64,000 nt of DNA from an uncultured Paracoccaceae bacterium (GCA_958439195.1 OY288160.1:308501-372500), one strand, 5' to 3'; positions 53,605 through 62,797 are shown, numbered from the stretch's first letter. Made by a program: numbers and translations. The notes: generated by a model from the letters alone, not told the origin.

Positions 53605-54428
53605 GCGAACCGGCAGAGGATTGGAAGGCCGGCCAGATGGCGGTGCAGCCAATCACGGTTGCGGGCTGGCTGCGGATTGTGTGGCGCGGGGGGCTGCTGG
53701 TGGCTGTGACCTATGGGTGCCTGCTGCTTTTGCTGCTGTTGCGGCTGGTGGAGCGGCCCCTGTTCGGGGTGCAGCGGCCCTGGACGCCCTACATCACGCA
53801 ATTCGTGTGCCGGATGGCATTTGTAATCCTGCGGCTGCCGCTTGTGGTGCGGGGGCAGGTCATGCGGCAGCGGGGGGCTGTGGTGGCGAACCATGCATCC
53901 TGGCTGGATATTTTCGCGCTGAACGCGGCGCAGCGGGGGTATTTCGTCGCCAAATCCGAGGTGGAGCATTGGGCCGCTATTGGTTGGCTTGCGCGGGCGA
54001 CAGGGACGGTGTTCATCGCCCGCAAGGGGCATGAGGCGAAGCGCCAGCAGCAGGTGTTCGAGGATCGATTGCGCGCGGGGCATCATCTGATGTTCTTTCC
54101 CGAAGGCACCAGCACCGATGCGATCCGGGTGCTGCCGTTCAAATCCACTTTGTTTGCGGCCTTCTGGACGCACGGACTTGAAGAGGTGATGTGGATTCAG
54201 CCGGTAACCATCGCCTATCGTGCCCCAGAGGGGGCGGATGCGCGGTTCTATGGGTGGTGGGGCGATATGGAGTTCGCGGGCCATCTGCTGATGGTGTTGG
54301 CGCAGGCACGGCAGGGGCGGGTCGAGGTAATCTTTCACGACCCGGTGCCGGTGGATGCCTTTGCCGACCGCAAGGCGCTTGCTGCGCATTGCGAGGCGGC
54401 GGTGCGCGGCGGGATGGCCCTGCCTTAG
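53601..54428 (+). CDS. olsA: Lyso-ornithine lipid O-acyltransferase
   Basis: A 275-residue membrane-associated acyltransferase of the PlsC family. A hydrophobic helix (about 25-45) is followed by NHASWLDIFALN (the HX4D catalytic motif) and FFPEGTSTD (substrate motif). It completes ornithine-lipid synthesis after OlsB. The GTG start at 53601 overlaps the olsB stop by 4 bp, so the pair is translationally coupled. Its end overlaps the convergent next gene by 4 bp. Confidence 0.9.
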   Translation: MSEPAEDWKAGQMAVQPITVAGWLRIVWRGGLLVAVTYGCLLLLLLLRLVERPLFGVQRPWTPYITQFVCRMAFVILRLPLVVRGQVMRQRGAVVANHASWLDIFALNAAQRGYFVAKSEVEHWAAIGWLARATGTVFIARKGHEAKRQQQVFEDRLRAGHHLMFFPEGTSTDAIRVLPFKSTLFAAFWTHGLEEVMWIQPVTIAYRAPEGADARFYGWWGDMEFAGHLLMVLAQARQGRVEVIFHDPVPVDAFADRKALAAHCEAAVRGGMALP

Positions 54429-55042
54429 CCCAAGGGCGCGAGCAGCGCCTTGAGCGCGGAGGTGGGGTTTTCCTGCGACCAGATTTCTTCGCCGATGGCG
54501 AAGAAATCGGTCACGGGGCCAAATTTTTCGACCAGTTCGGTGGTCAGCGCGCCTTCGGCCACGACGGGCACTTCGATGATTTCCGACCACCATTCAAAGA
54601 GGTCAAACTCAGCCCGGCTGCCATCGCCAAGCGGGGTCGTGCCGATGGGACCAAAGCAGACGTAATCGGCCCCGGCTTCGCCTGCTGACAGCCCCTCGTG
54701 GCGGGTGATGCCGCAATGTGCGCCGATGATGGCATCCGGCATATCCTTCCTGACCTTGCGGACAGATCGCGCGCCATCGGTCAGGTGGACGCCGTCAAGA
54801 CCCAGCCGTTCGGCCAGCAGGATATGGCGTTCGATCACCACGGCCACATCGCGGGCATGTGCAACCTGCCGCAGCACATCGCCGGCACGCAGGATGCGGT
54901 CTTCGTCGCTGGTGGCAAGGGCGATGCGAAGGCAGGCGACATCGACCGCGTCGAGCACGGCGGCCAGACGGTCGGGGAACACCTCAAGATCCATTTCGGA
55001 GGGCGAGACGAGATAGATTTGCGGGCGTTCGTTTTCGGCCAT
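54425..55042 (-). CDS. ThiE/TenI-like TIM-barrel protein
   Basis: A 205-residue protein of the thiamine-phosphate-synthase superfamily: IYLVSPSEMD start, RDVAVVIERHILLAERLGLDGVHLTDG, IIGAHCGITRHEG, and ADYVCFGPIGTTPLGDG. The family's catalytic segments are altered (no QxREK, no HLGQxD, and GPIGTTPLG instead of GPxxxTxTK), so it may not be a true thiamine phosphate synthase. Start ATG 55042 has CGGAGACC upstream; the longer frame runs antisense to the following methyltransferase gene. Confidence 0.72.
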   Translation of the reverse strand: MAENERPQIYLVSPSEMDLEVFPDRLAAVLDAVDVACLRIALATSDEDRILRAGDVLRQVAHARDVAVVIERHILLAERLGLDGVHLTDGARSVRKVRKDMPDAIIGAHCGITRHEGLSAGEAGADYVCFGPIGTTPLGDGSRAEFDLFEWWSEIIEVPVVAEGALTTELVEKFGPVTDFFAIGEEIWSQENPTSALKALLAPLG

Positions 55043-55193
55043 GGGGCGGTCTCCGGGAAGGTAGGGCCGGGATATCGGCGATTTTGCGTGGCTTATCGCA
55101 GAAATGGGACGAAGGCTATGGTGCTGCGGTCTTGTCGGAGCGGCGGGGGGCGCGTATCTGGCGCGCAACCGCCAGCGCGAAAGGCCCCTGCCC

Positions 55194-55940
55194 GTGACCG
55201 AAACGATCCCGCCCTGTTTCATCCTTGTGCGCCCGCAGATGGGCGAGAATATCGGCGCGGCCGCGCGGGCGATGCTGAATTTCGGGCTGGAGCGGATGCG
55301 GATCGTGGACCCGCGCGATGGCTGGCCCAACCCCAAGGCGGTGGCGATGGCATCGGGGGCGGGGCGGGTGCTGGATATGGCCGGCGTGTTCGGGGACGTG
55401 CCGGGGGCGATTTCGGATTGCGATTTCGTCTTTGCCACCACGGCGCGGGGACGCGAGTTGGTAAAGCCCGTGGTCACGCCGGAACGTGCGATGGAGATGA
55501 CGCGGGCGATGGCGGCGGCGGGCAAGCGGGTGGGCTTCCTGCTGGGGCCGGAACGGGCGGGGCTGGAAAATGAGGATGTGGCGCTGGCCAATGCCATTGT
55601 CACAGTGCCGGTGAACCCGGAGTTTCCGTCATTGAACCTTGCACAATGCGCGCTTTTGCTGGGCTATGAATGGCGGCGGCAGACCGAGACTGTAGCGCCC
55701 GAAATCATGGGGTTGGCGCGGACGGAGTTTGCCAGTCGGCTGGAAGTGGAGCGGCTGTCGGACCATTTCGAGGAACGGCTGGAGTTGGCGGGGTTCTTCT
55801 ATCCGCCCGACAAGGCCGCGCATATGAAGTTGAACCTGCGCAACATGTTCGCGCGGTTGGGGCTGACGCGGGCAGAGGTGCAGACCTTCCACGGGATGCT
55901 GCGGCAGATCGCGTTCAAGCTGCGCCAGATGGGCGAGTGA
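55194..55940 (+). CDS. tRNA/rRNA 2'-O-methyltransferase, TrmJ-like SPOUT family
   Basis: A 248-residue SPOUT methyltransferase. FILVRPQMGENIGAAARAMLNFGL is motif 1 with the catalytic Asn/Arg region, GFLLGPERAGLENEDV is motif 2, and SLNLAQCALLLGYEW is the knot motif 3. TrmJ methylates position 32 of tRNAs in the family. The GTG at 55194 (AAGG upstream) fits the domain start; an earlier ATG at 55104 would add 30 unlikely residues. Confidence 0.9.
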   Translation: MTETIPPCFILVRPQMGENIGAAARAMLNFGLERMRIVDPRDGWPNPKAVAMASGAGRVLDMAGVFGDVPGAISDCDFVFATTARGRELVKPVVTPERAMEMTRAMAAAGKRVGFLLGPERAGLENEDVALANAIVTVPVNPEFPSLNLAQCALLLGYEWRRQTETVAPEIMGLARTEFASRLEVERLSDHFEERLELAGFFYPPDKAAHMKLNLRNMFARLGLTRAEVQTFHGMLRQIAFKLRQMGE

Positions 55941-55964
55941 GGCTTTCACGGCAGGGCGGGTTTT

Positions 55965-55986
55965 GGGTATTTTTGCCAAGATGAAG
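55965..55986 (+). repeat. Recurrent intergenic motif, copy 2
   Basis: GGGTATTTTTGCCAAGATGAAG. Compare copy 1 at 47734-47756. It follows the TrmJ-type gene by 25 bp in the gap before ctaA. Confidence 0.6.
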
Positions 55987-56090
55987 CCAGCGGGACCGCG
56001 AAATGATGGTGGGGCGGCGCTCTTCGCCGCAGCCCCTTGAAGGGGGCGGGGGCTGGGCATACCCTCCGGCGCGGAACGAAGGAGACGGCG

Positions 56091-57260
56091 ATGGCAGGCA
56101 AGCGCAGCATCTTTGAAGAGGTGGGGCAAGGGGCGCAATCGGCCCCGCCACCACAGGGGGGGATGATCGCAGCCAAGGCGCAGGGCGCACGGCGAGGCAT
56201 CCGGCTGTGGCTGGTGGCGCTGTTCCTGTTGGTGGCCACGATGATTGCCGTGGGTGGGATGACGCGGCTGACGGATTCGGGGCTTTCGATCACGGAATGG
56301 CGTCCGGTGACGGGTGCCATCCCACCGATGGACGAGGCGACCTGGGCATCCGAGTTCGAAAAGTATCGCGCGATCCCCGAATATCAGTTGCAGAACAAAG
56401 GGATGAGCCTTGAGGATTTCAAGGTGATCTACTGGTGGGAATGGGGCCATCGGCAGTTGGGCCGCCTGATCGGACTGGTCTGGGCGGTGGGGTTCCTGGG
56501 TTTTCTGGTCGCGCGGCAGATCCCGCCGGGGTGGAACGGGCGGCTGCTTGGGTTGGGCGCGCTGGGCGGATTGCAGGGTGCGATTGGCTGGTGGATGGTG
56601 AGTTCCGGCCTGACGGGGACGATGCTGGACGTGAAATCCTATCGTTTGGCGACGCATCTGGGGCTGGCCTTTGTGATCCTTGGGTTGATTGCCTGGTATG
56701 TGTTCCTGCTGGGCCGGTCTGAGGCGGCATTGATGCAGGCGCGGCGGGTGCGCGAGGCGAAGCTGTTTTCGATGACCACAGGGCTGATGCATTTCGCGTT
56801 CCTGCAAGTTTTGCTGGGCGCGCTGGTGGCGGGAATTGATGCGGGGCGGGCCTTTCCGACATGGCCAGATATGAACGGCAGCTTCTTTCCCGCCGATGCG
56901 TTTTATGTTCCGGATGGGCAGGGGGGCAGCCTGCCGGTCTGGCATGCATTTTTTGAAAACCCCGGTTTGGTGCAGTTCATGCATCGGATGTCGGGCTATC
57001 TGCTGTTTGCCTTTGGCGTGGTGGTCTGGCTGCGCGGGCGCAAGTCGGCCCATGCGGTGACGCGGGGCGCCTATCACGGGGTGATGGCGATGATGTTGGC
57101 GCAAATGGCGCTGGGTATCGCGGCGGTGTTGACCGCGGCGCATGTGCATGTGGCGATCACCCATCAGATCGGGGCGGTGATCCTGTGGGTGTTGATCATC
57201 CGGGCACGGCATCTGGCGCAATACCCCGTCGTGGGATCGATCCGGGAGGGCACGGCATGA
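56091..57260 (+). CDS. ctaA: Heme A synthase
   Basis: A 389-residue membrane protein of the COX15/CtaA family, which oxidises heme O to heme A for cytochrome oxidase. About eight helices; paired heme-ligand His regions are seen in WEWGHRQLGRLIG, YRLATHLGLAFV, QFMHRMSGYLLF and VAITHQIGAVI. GGMTRLTDSGLSITEW is the family's first loop. GAAGGAGA precedes the ATG. The stop overlaps the following gene by 4 bp. Confidence 0.95.
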   Translation: MAGKRSIFEEVGQGAQSAPPPQGGMIAAKAQGARRGIRLWLVALFLLVATMIAVGGMTRLTDSGLSITEWRPVTGAIPPMDEATWASEFEKYRAIPEYQLQNKGMSLEDFKVIYWWEWGHRQLGRLIGLVWAVGFLGFLVARQIPPGWNGRLLGLGALGGLQGAIGWWMVSSGLTGTMLDVKSYRLATHLGLAFVILGLIAWYVFLLGRSEAALMQARRVREAKLFSMTTGLMHFAFLQVLLGALVAGIDAGRAFPTWPDMNGSFFPADAFYVPDGQGGSLPVWHAFFENPGLVQFMHRMSGYLLFAFGVVVWLRGRKSAHAVTRGAYHGVMAMMLAQMALGIAAVLTAAHVHVAITHQIGAVILWVLIIRARHLAQYPVVGSIREGTA

Positions 57261-58729
57261 CGGCCTATGATGATCTGATGGCCTTTCAGCGCGAAACCGA
57301 GGCACTGGCACAGGTGGCTGGGCGGCTGGGCTGGGACCAGGAAACGATGATGCCGCGCGGCGCCGCCGAGCAACGGGCCGAGGAAATGGCCGCGATGGAG
57401 GGGGTTCTGCATTCCCGCCGGGTCGACCCGCGCATCGCCGATTGGCTGGGGCAGGCGGTGGCGGTGGATGAAGTTGCGGCGGCACAGTTGCGGTTGATCC
57501 GGCGCAGCTATGACCGCGCGACCAAGATCCCCGGTGCCTTGGCGCAGGAGATTGCCCGTGTGACCAGCATGGCGCAGGGCATCTGGGCCGAGGCACGGGC
57601 GCGCGAGGATGTGCCGGGGTTCCTGCCGGTGCTGGCCGATGTGATCCGGCTGCGGCAAGAGGAAGGTGCGGCTTTGGCGCAGGGCGGCGATGTGTATGAC
57701 GCGCTGATCGACGATTACGAACCGGGGGCCACGGCGGCGAGCCTTGGCGCGATGTTCGACAGGATGCGGCACCGGCTGGTGGCGCTGCGGGACCGTATCC
57801 TTGGTGCGCATCGCCAACCCGTTGCTGTGGATGCTGTTTTTGGAACAGAGGAGCAATTGCGCTTTGCCCGCGATCTGGCCACGGCCTTTGGCTATGACTG
57901 GGATCGAGGGCGGCTTGATCTGGCGGTGCATCCGTTCAGTTCGGGGTCTGGTCTGGATGCACGGATCACCACGCGGGTAGTGGAGCGGGAGCCGTTCAAC
58001 TGTTTTTATTCCACGATCCATGAGGTGGGCCATGCCTGCTATGAGCTTGGCATAGATCCCGACTATCGCCTGACGCCGCTGGGTGCGGGTGTATCTATGG
58101 GTGTGCATGAAAGCCAAAGCCGGATCTATGAAAACCAGTTGGGCCGCAGTCGCGCCTTTACCGGTTGGATGTTCGGGCAGATGCGCGCGCGGTTTGGTGA
58201 ATTTGGCGTTAACGATGCTGATGCTTTCCATGCCGCTGTTAACCGTGTCTCGCCCGGATTCATCCGCACAGAGGCCGATGAAGTGCAATATAACCTGCAT
58301 GTCATGCTGCGGTTTGATCTGGAGCGGGCGCTGATTTCGGGCGATCTGGCGGTGACCGATCTGGAAGCCGCCTGGAATGACCGCTTTGCCGCCGATTTTG
58401 GCGTGGTGGTGGAGCGGCCGTCGCAAGGTATGTTGCAGGATGTGCATTGGTCGGTGGGCCTGTTTGGTTATTTCCCGACCTATAGCCTGGGCAATGTTTA
58501 TGCAGGCTGCCTGCACCGTGCGCTGCGCGACGATCTGCCCGATCTGGACGATCATCTGGGGCGGGGTGATGCGGCACCTGCGACGGAATGGCTGCGCGAG
58601 AAGGTGCAGCGGCACGGTGGCCTGCGATCGCCGCGCGATACGATTGCCGAGGCCTGCGGCTTTGATCCGCAGGAAGGGCCGCTTCTGGATTACATCGAGG
58701 ACAAGTTTGCGGCGATCTATCACCTGTGA
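57257..58729 (+). CDS. M32-family metallocarboxypeptidase
   Basis: A 490-residue zinc carboxypeptidase (Taq carboxypeptidase family). The zinc motif is HEVGH (H255, E256, H259), followed by the family's HESQSRIYENQLGRS with the third ligand. LGWDQETMMPRGAAEQRAEEMA is the family N-terminus. It releases C-terminal residues from peptides in the cytoplasm. The ATG overlaps the ctaA stop by 4 bp. Confidence 0.94.
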   Translation: MTAYDDLMAFQRETEALAQVAGRLGWDQETMMPRGAAEQRAEEMAAMEGVLHSRRVDPRIADWLGQAVAVDEVAAAQLRLIRRSYDRATKIPGALAQEIARVTSMAQGIWAEARAREDVPGFLPVLADVIRLRQEEGAALAQGGDVYDALIDDYEPGATAASLGAMFDRMRHRLVALRDRILGAHRQPVAVDAVFGTEEQLRFARDLATAFGYDWDRGRLDLAVHPFSSGSGLDARITTRVVEREPFNCFYSTIHEVGHACYELGIDPDYRLTPLGAGVSMGVHESQSRIYENQLGRSRAFTGWMFGQMRARFGEFGVNDADAFHAAVNRVSPGFIRTEADEVQYNLHVMLRFDLERALISGDLAVTDLEAAWNDRFAADFGVVVERPSQGMLQDVHWSVGLFGYFPTYSLGNVYAGCLHRALRDDLPDLDDHLGRGDAAPATEWLREKVQRHGGLRSPRDTIAEACGFDPQEGPLLDYIEDKFAAIYHL

Positions 58730-58741
58730 CCGCGTGCAGCG

Positions 58742-59896
58742 ATGACTGAGGGGCGGGCTGTCTGGACGCTCGCCGTGACGCAGGCATTGGGATATGCCTG
58801 TTTTTTCTATATTTTTGCGGCCTTGATCCTGTATTGGCAGCGCGAGACGGGATTTTCTGAGGGTCTGCTGGCAGCGGGGCCGATGCTTTCAATCCTTGTG
58901 TCGGCCGTGCTGGCGCCAGGCGTGGGCCGGGCGGTGGACCGGGGCCGCGCGGTGGGGATGATGGCGGTGGGGCCGGGGATCGGGGCGGTGGCCCTGATGG
59001 CCTTGGCGATGTCGGAAAACGCGCCGGTCTGGCTTTTTGCCTGGGCGGGGTTGGGTGTGGCGCAGGCGCTGTGCCTGTATGATGTGTGTTTCGGGCTGCT
59101 GATCCGGCGGTTTGGCACGGCAGCGCGCGGTCCGATCACGCGGGTGACGTTGGTGGCGGGGCTGGCATCGACGCTGGCCTTTCCGGCCGGAGCGGCGATG
59201 GCCGAGGCATGGGGCTGGCGCGCGGCGATCTGGGTGGCGGTGGCGGTGGCGGCGGGGGTGATGCTGCCTTTGCAATTCTGGGCGGCGCGGGTGTTGGTGC
59301 GGGCGACGGTGGCGGCACCTGTCGGGCGGGATGTTGCGCGGCTGCGCTGGCGCGATGTGCTGCGGATGCCGGGTTTTGTGGTGCTGGCGGCGGTGTTCAC
59401 GCTGGTGAATCTGAACCATTGGATGCTGGTGAACCACTTCCGCCCGATGATGGAGGCGCTGGCTGTGCCAGGAGACATCGGGATTGCGGCGGCGGCGATG
59501 ATTGGCCCGGCGCAGGTGATCGGGCGGCTGGTGTTGATGGGCGCGCGGATCGGGACCGGGGTGGCGACCTGGGCCACGGTGGGTGCATTGGTTGTGGGGC
59601 CGGGGTTTTTGTTGGCGGCGGCAGGGTTTCCGCTGGCGGCCTTTGGCTTTTCCGCCTGTCAGGGGGCGGCGATGGGGGTGCTGACGATCCTGCGCCCGAT
59701 GCTGGTGGCCGAGACCTTGGGTGAAGGGCGTTATGGCGCGGTGGCGGGAATGATGGCGATTCCGGGGTTGGCGGCAACTGCGGTGGCCCCGATGATGGGC
59801 GCCGGATTGATGGCGCTGGGCGGTGTTTGGCTGATGATCGGGGCGGGGTTGGCGTTCGCGCTGGCGGCCTGTGCAGCATTGGCGGCAAGGCGTTGA
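58742..59896 (+). CDS. Major facilitator superfamily transporter
   Basis: A 384-residue membrane protein with about 12 helices. The loop between helices 2 and 3 (GVGRAVDRGRAVGMM) is the MFS signature form D-R-G-R; a second half-signature is at RLVLMGARIG. It begins 12 bp after the peptidase gene. The substrate is not apparent; a drug or metabolite exporter is possible. Confidence 0.85.
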   Translation: MTEGRAVWTLAVTQALGYACFFYIFAALILYWQRETGFSEGLLAAGPMLSILVSAVLAPGVGRAVDRGRAVGMMAVGPGIGAVALMALAMSENAPVWLFAWAGLGVAQALCLYDVCFGLLIRRFGTAARGPITRVTLVAGLASTLAFPAGAAMAEAWGWRAAIWVAVAVAAGVMLPLQFWAARVLVRATVAAPVGRDVARLRWRDVLRMPGFVVLAAVFTLVNLNHWMLVNHFRPMMEALAVPGDIGIAAAAMIGPAQVIGRLVLMGARIGTGVATWATVGALVVGPGFLLAAAGFPLAAFGFSACQGAAMGVLTILRPMLVAETLGEGRYGAVAGMMAIPGLAATAVAPMMGAGLMALGGVWLMIGAGLAFALAACAALAARR

Positions 59897-60000
59897 GAAC
59901 GCTGGGTTAAAGTGTGGAAATCGGTTGGAATGGTGGTGCAGCTGGCTGGTGCAGCGCGCTGTGCAGCAGGGCGTATGCACGCGGCGCGCGGTCAGTGGGC

Positions 60001-60067
60001 GTTAAGGTTAATGGGGGCGCTAAGGTTAATGGGGGCGTTAAGGTTAATGGGGGCGCTAAGGTTAATG
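60001..60067 (+). repeat. 18-bp tandem repeat, about 3.7 copies
   Basis: Units of G(T/C)TAAGGTTAATGGGGGC in direct tandem, alternating T and C at the second base, ending within the fourth copy. The period is a multiple of three, so frames through it give repeated peptides, but no gene start is convincing. Confidence 0.85.
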
Positions 60068-60731
60068 AAAAACTTGGTTTGGTTTTGCGTGGATCGGGTG
60101 GGGGTGGAAAGGGTTTGTTAGGGTCTGACCGGTAGTCTGTTTTGGCAGGGGTAAACAGAAGCGGGGGGCAGAACGGCGTTGCGTGAGTTTGACGGACTTG
60201 AAGGGCAGGTATCGCGGACTGCGGCGAGCGTAGCGGCGGGTTGGTTACTTTACGGCATTGGGATCTCTTTTGGCGCGGGTCGGACGTTGGACTGGACTCA
60301 GCGACAAGGTCAGGATCAGGCGAGGTGGTGGGTGCTGTTTCGTGGGCGATGACAGTTTGTGCCGCGGTTTTCGCTGTGGTCGGTTTGGGCTGACTTCCTT
60401 GTCTCGGGGTGGCTGCATCATCTCGGGGTGGCTGTGTCGCGGTGGCCCGTCATTGGATGGAACCGGGGACATTCAGGAATGGGGTGGAACATGGGTTATG
60501 TCGAAATGACTCTAACAGATGGGGTTCCAATCTTTGACTGCCATGCGGGTGTGGTCATGGTCGACTGGACAGGTCGCGCTCGCGTTGTCGGTCTGGGCGT
60601 CCCGGTTTGCTAAGCCCGAAATGGCTGAATCGGTTCGTCCGTTTTGATGTGAGTGCCGCAGACAGATCGAGTTGTCTTGTCTGTCTGCCCGAACATGGTT
60701 GGCCGGGCTTTCCTGCTGATCGTGCCTCTAT

Positions 60732-60899
60732 GACCTTGGCCGTGCGACCTTGGCCGTGCGATTTTGGCTGTGCCACCTTGCCCGTGCCACCCTGCTTGCC
60801 TGACCTTACCCGTTTGACTCTGTCTGCCTTACCTAGCCGTCCTGAGTTTGCCAGCCTGACCTCACTTGCCCGTTCTTGGCCGTTTGGGTGTGTGTTGCC
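60732..60899 (+). repeat. Degenerate 14-bp tandem repeat, about 12 copies
   Basis: The first two units are identical (GACCTTGGCCGTGC); later units drift (GATTTTGGCTGTGC, CACCTTGCCCGTGC, CACCCTGCTTGCCT and so on) but keep the 14-bp period. The period is not a multiple of three, which argues against coding. An ageing minisatellite. Confidence 0.7.
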
Positions 60900-60990
60900 C
60901 CAACTCTTTCCGCGGGGTGTCTACGCGTCTGCGGTTGGCGATCCGGTGCAACCTGGCGAACTCTGCTGAATGCAGTCCATTCGGGCTGTT

Positions 60991-61782
60991 CTACTCTGCC
61001 CAATCCGGTTTGCGCTTTTCGAGAAAGGCGGTGATGCCTTCGTCTGTGTCGCGCCAGAGCATGTTTTCGACCATCACGGCGCCGGTATGGGCGTAGGCCT
61101 GATCAAGGGGCAGGCCGAGTTGGTCGTAAAAGGCGCGTTTGCCGATATGGACGGCTGCGGTGAGTTTGGCGGCGAGGGTTTGGGCAAGGCGCTGGGTTTC
61201 ATCCCCCAGCTGGTCCGCCGTGGCAATGCGGTTGACAAGTCCCACATCGCGGGCGCGGGGGGCGGGAAGGAATTCGCCTGTTGTCAGCATCTCGAACGCT
61301 ACAGCAGGGGGAACCTTGCGGGTGAGAGCGACCATTGGGGTGGAGCAGAACAGGCCAATATTCACGCCGTTGACGCCGAAGCGCGCATCTTCGGCCGCTA
61401 CGACCATGTCGCACGAGGCGGCGAGTTGGCAGCCGGCGGCGGTGGCGATGCCGTGAACCTGCGCGATCACCGGTTGGGGCAGGGCGGGGATGCGCTGCAT
61501 CAGGGCGGCGCAACGGGCGAAAAGATCGGCAAAGGCGGCGGCGCCTTTGTCGGGAAGGGCGCGGGCGGCCTGCATTTCGCGCAGGTCGTGGCCCGCGCAG
61601 AAAGCGCGACCTGCGCCGCGCAGGATGACCACGCGGATGGTCCGATCTGTGGCGAGGCGGTCCAGTTCGGCCGTAAGCGCGGCGATCATGGCATCGGACA
61701 AGGCGTTGAGCGCGGCGGGCCGATTCAGGGTGACGGTGGCGACAGGGCCGTTATCTTCGCGCTGGATCAGGTCTTCGGTCAT
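60991..61782 (-). CDS. Enoyl-CoA hydratase/isomerase family protein
   Basis: A 263-residue crotonase. VATVTLNRPAALNALSDAM is the family start, GAGRAFCAGHDLREM the first oxyanion segment, and GIATAAGCQLAASCDMVVA the second. The ATG at 61782 has GGGGGAT upstream; the frame extends 150 codons further but over the divergent gene. Substrate chain length unknown. The Glu pair used for hydration is not obvious, so it may be an isomerase or hydrolase of the same fold. Confidence 0.9.
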   Translation of the reverse strand: MTEDLIQREDNGPVATVTLNRPAALNALSDAMIAALTAELDRLATDRTIRVVILRGAGRAFCAGHDLREMQAARALPDKGAAAFADLFARCAALMQRIPALPQPVIAQVHGIATAAGCQLAASCDMVVAAEDARFGVNGVNIGLFCSTPMVALTRKVPPAVAFEMLTTGEFLPAPRARDVGLVNRIATADQLGDETQRLAQTLAAKLTAAVHIGKRAFYDQLGLPLDQAYAHTGAVMVENMLWRDTDEGITAFLEKRKPDWAE

Positions 61783-61838
61783 TGCATCCCCCTTTGGCTT
61801 TGGGCCAGCATAAGGGGCGGGATCGGGCGAGGGAAGCG

Positions 61839-62258
61839 ATGGAACTGAAGATGGACCGTGCCGACCTGACGGCATTTCTGGCGCGGGATTTCGCGCAGGT
61901 AGCCGCAGATTTTGTGGTGGAACGGGTGGATACGGCGGGCCTGTGCCTGCGGTTGCGGGTGGCAGAACGGCATCTGCGACCGGGCGGCACGGTTTCGGGG
62001 CCTGCAATGTTCGGGCTGGCGGATGTGGCGGTTTATCTGGCGATCCTGAGCCGGGTTGGGCCAGTGGCTTTGGCCGTGACCACCGGGTGTTCGATGGATT
62101 TCCTGCGAAAACCTGTCGCGGGCCGCGATGTGATGGCAGAGGTGCGTCTGTTGAAGCTGGGCCGGTCGTTGGCGGTGGGCGATGCGCTGTTGTTTTCCGA
62201 CGGCGGGGCAGAGCCGGTGGCGAGGGGGACATTCACCTATTCGCTGCCACCCAGATGA
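61839..62258 (+). CDS. PaaI-like hotdog thioesterase
   Basis: A 139-residue hotdog protein. LRPGGTVSGPAMFGLADVAVYLAI is the PaaI-type catalytic helix (Asp in GLADVA), followed by VTTGCSMDFLRKPVAG. GAGGGA precedes the ATG. Divergent from the enoyl-CoA hydratase-type gene, 56 bp apart, so both may share a role in acyl-CoA turnover. Confidence 0.85.
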   Translation: MELKMDRADLTAFLARDFAQVAADFVVERVDTAGLCLRLRVAERHLRPGGTVSGPAMFGLADVAVYLAILSRVGPVALAVTTGCSMDFLRKPVAGRDVMAEVRLLKLGRSLAVGDALLFSDGGAEPVARGTFTYSLPPR

Positions 62259-62410
62259 AGGCGGGCGCTGGGGCCGCGCGCATACTTTGGTGTGGCCCTT
62301 GGCGGGTGGCGGGAGGTGGCGTCACTTTTGCAAAAATGGGCAGCGCGTGGGGAAGACGCACTGAAACACTGCCCCCGTGGGGGCCGTGTTTGAGTGGTTA
62401 ATTTAGAAGA

Positions 62411-62797
62411 TCAGGATTTAGGGCGGGTGAAGCGGCCTTCGATCTGGGCACCACTTTCGATCACGAGGGCGGTATAGGTGGTGTCCGCCTCGACCTTTGC
62501 GGTGGCGCGCAGGGTGAAGGATTGGGTGCTGACGCGGCCATCGAGCGCGCCTTTGACTTCGATCGTTTCAGCAGAGACGGAGCCTTTGACGCTGCCTTCA
62601 TTGCCGATCATCAGGCTGCGGGCGGACAGGGTGCCGTCAACTTCGCCAAAAACCTCGACCGAGCCGGTCGAGGAGATGTCCCCGGTGATGCGCAGATCCG
62701 AGGCGAGGACCGATTTCCCGGCATTGGTGCTGGCAGTCGGGTTCGGGGCGCGCGAGGGCGGTGCTGACGGGGCGACGGGGTCGGTCTTGCTGAACAT
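62411..62797 (-). CDS. Bactofilin (polymer-forming cytoskeletal protein)
   Basis: A 128-residue protein. A disordered Pro/Ser-rich N-terminus (1-28) is followed by the right-handed beta-helix core: VLASDLRITGDISSTGSVEV, then repeated G-x-(V/L) turns (GEVDGTLSARSL, GSVKGSVSAETIEVKGALDG) and IEGRFTRPKS. Bactofilins polymerise without nucleotide and place envelope enzymes. A peptidase partner often found next to it is not visible here. Confidence 0.9.
   Translation of the reverse strand: MFSKTDPVAPSAPPSRAPNPTASTNAGKSVLASDLRITGDISSTGSVEVFGEVDGTLSARSLMIGNEGSVKGSVSAETIEVKGALDGRVSTQSFTLRATAKVEADTTYTALVIESGAQIEGRFTRPKS

Larger units (their letters stand above)
59897..60990. other. 1.1-kb noncoding stretch with two tandem-repeat arrays
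   Basis: No supported gene between the MFS gene and the convergent enoyl-CoA hydratase gene. It holds an 18-bp repeat array (60001-60067) and a degenerate 14-bp repeat array (60732-60899). Frames of 70-120 codons through these arrays are repeats read as protein and lack starts with ribosome-binding sites. Confidence 0.6.

Noticed and set aside
55043..55603. N-terminal extension of the ThiE-like protein
   Set aside because: The added part runs antisense to the TrmJ-type gene and has Ser/Ala/Arg-rich noise; the ATG at 55042 fits the barrel start.
55629..57596. Long minus-strand frame opposite ctaA
   Set aside because: It is a low-complexity Pro/Arg/His-rich shadow of high-GC coding DNA with no domain.
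57164..58723. Long minus-strand frame opposite the M32 peptidase
   Set aside because: Shadow of the real gene, which has a full zinc motif on the other strand.
60001..60899. CRISPR array
   Set aside because: The 18-bp and 14-bp units are directly tandem with no unique spacers, and no cas gene is near.
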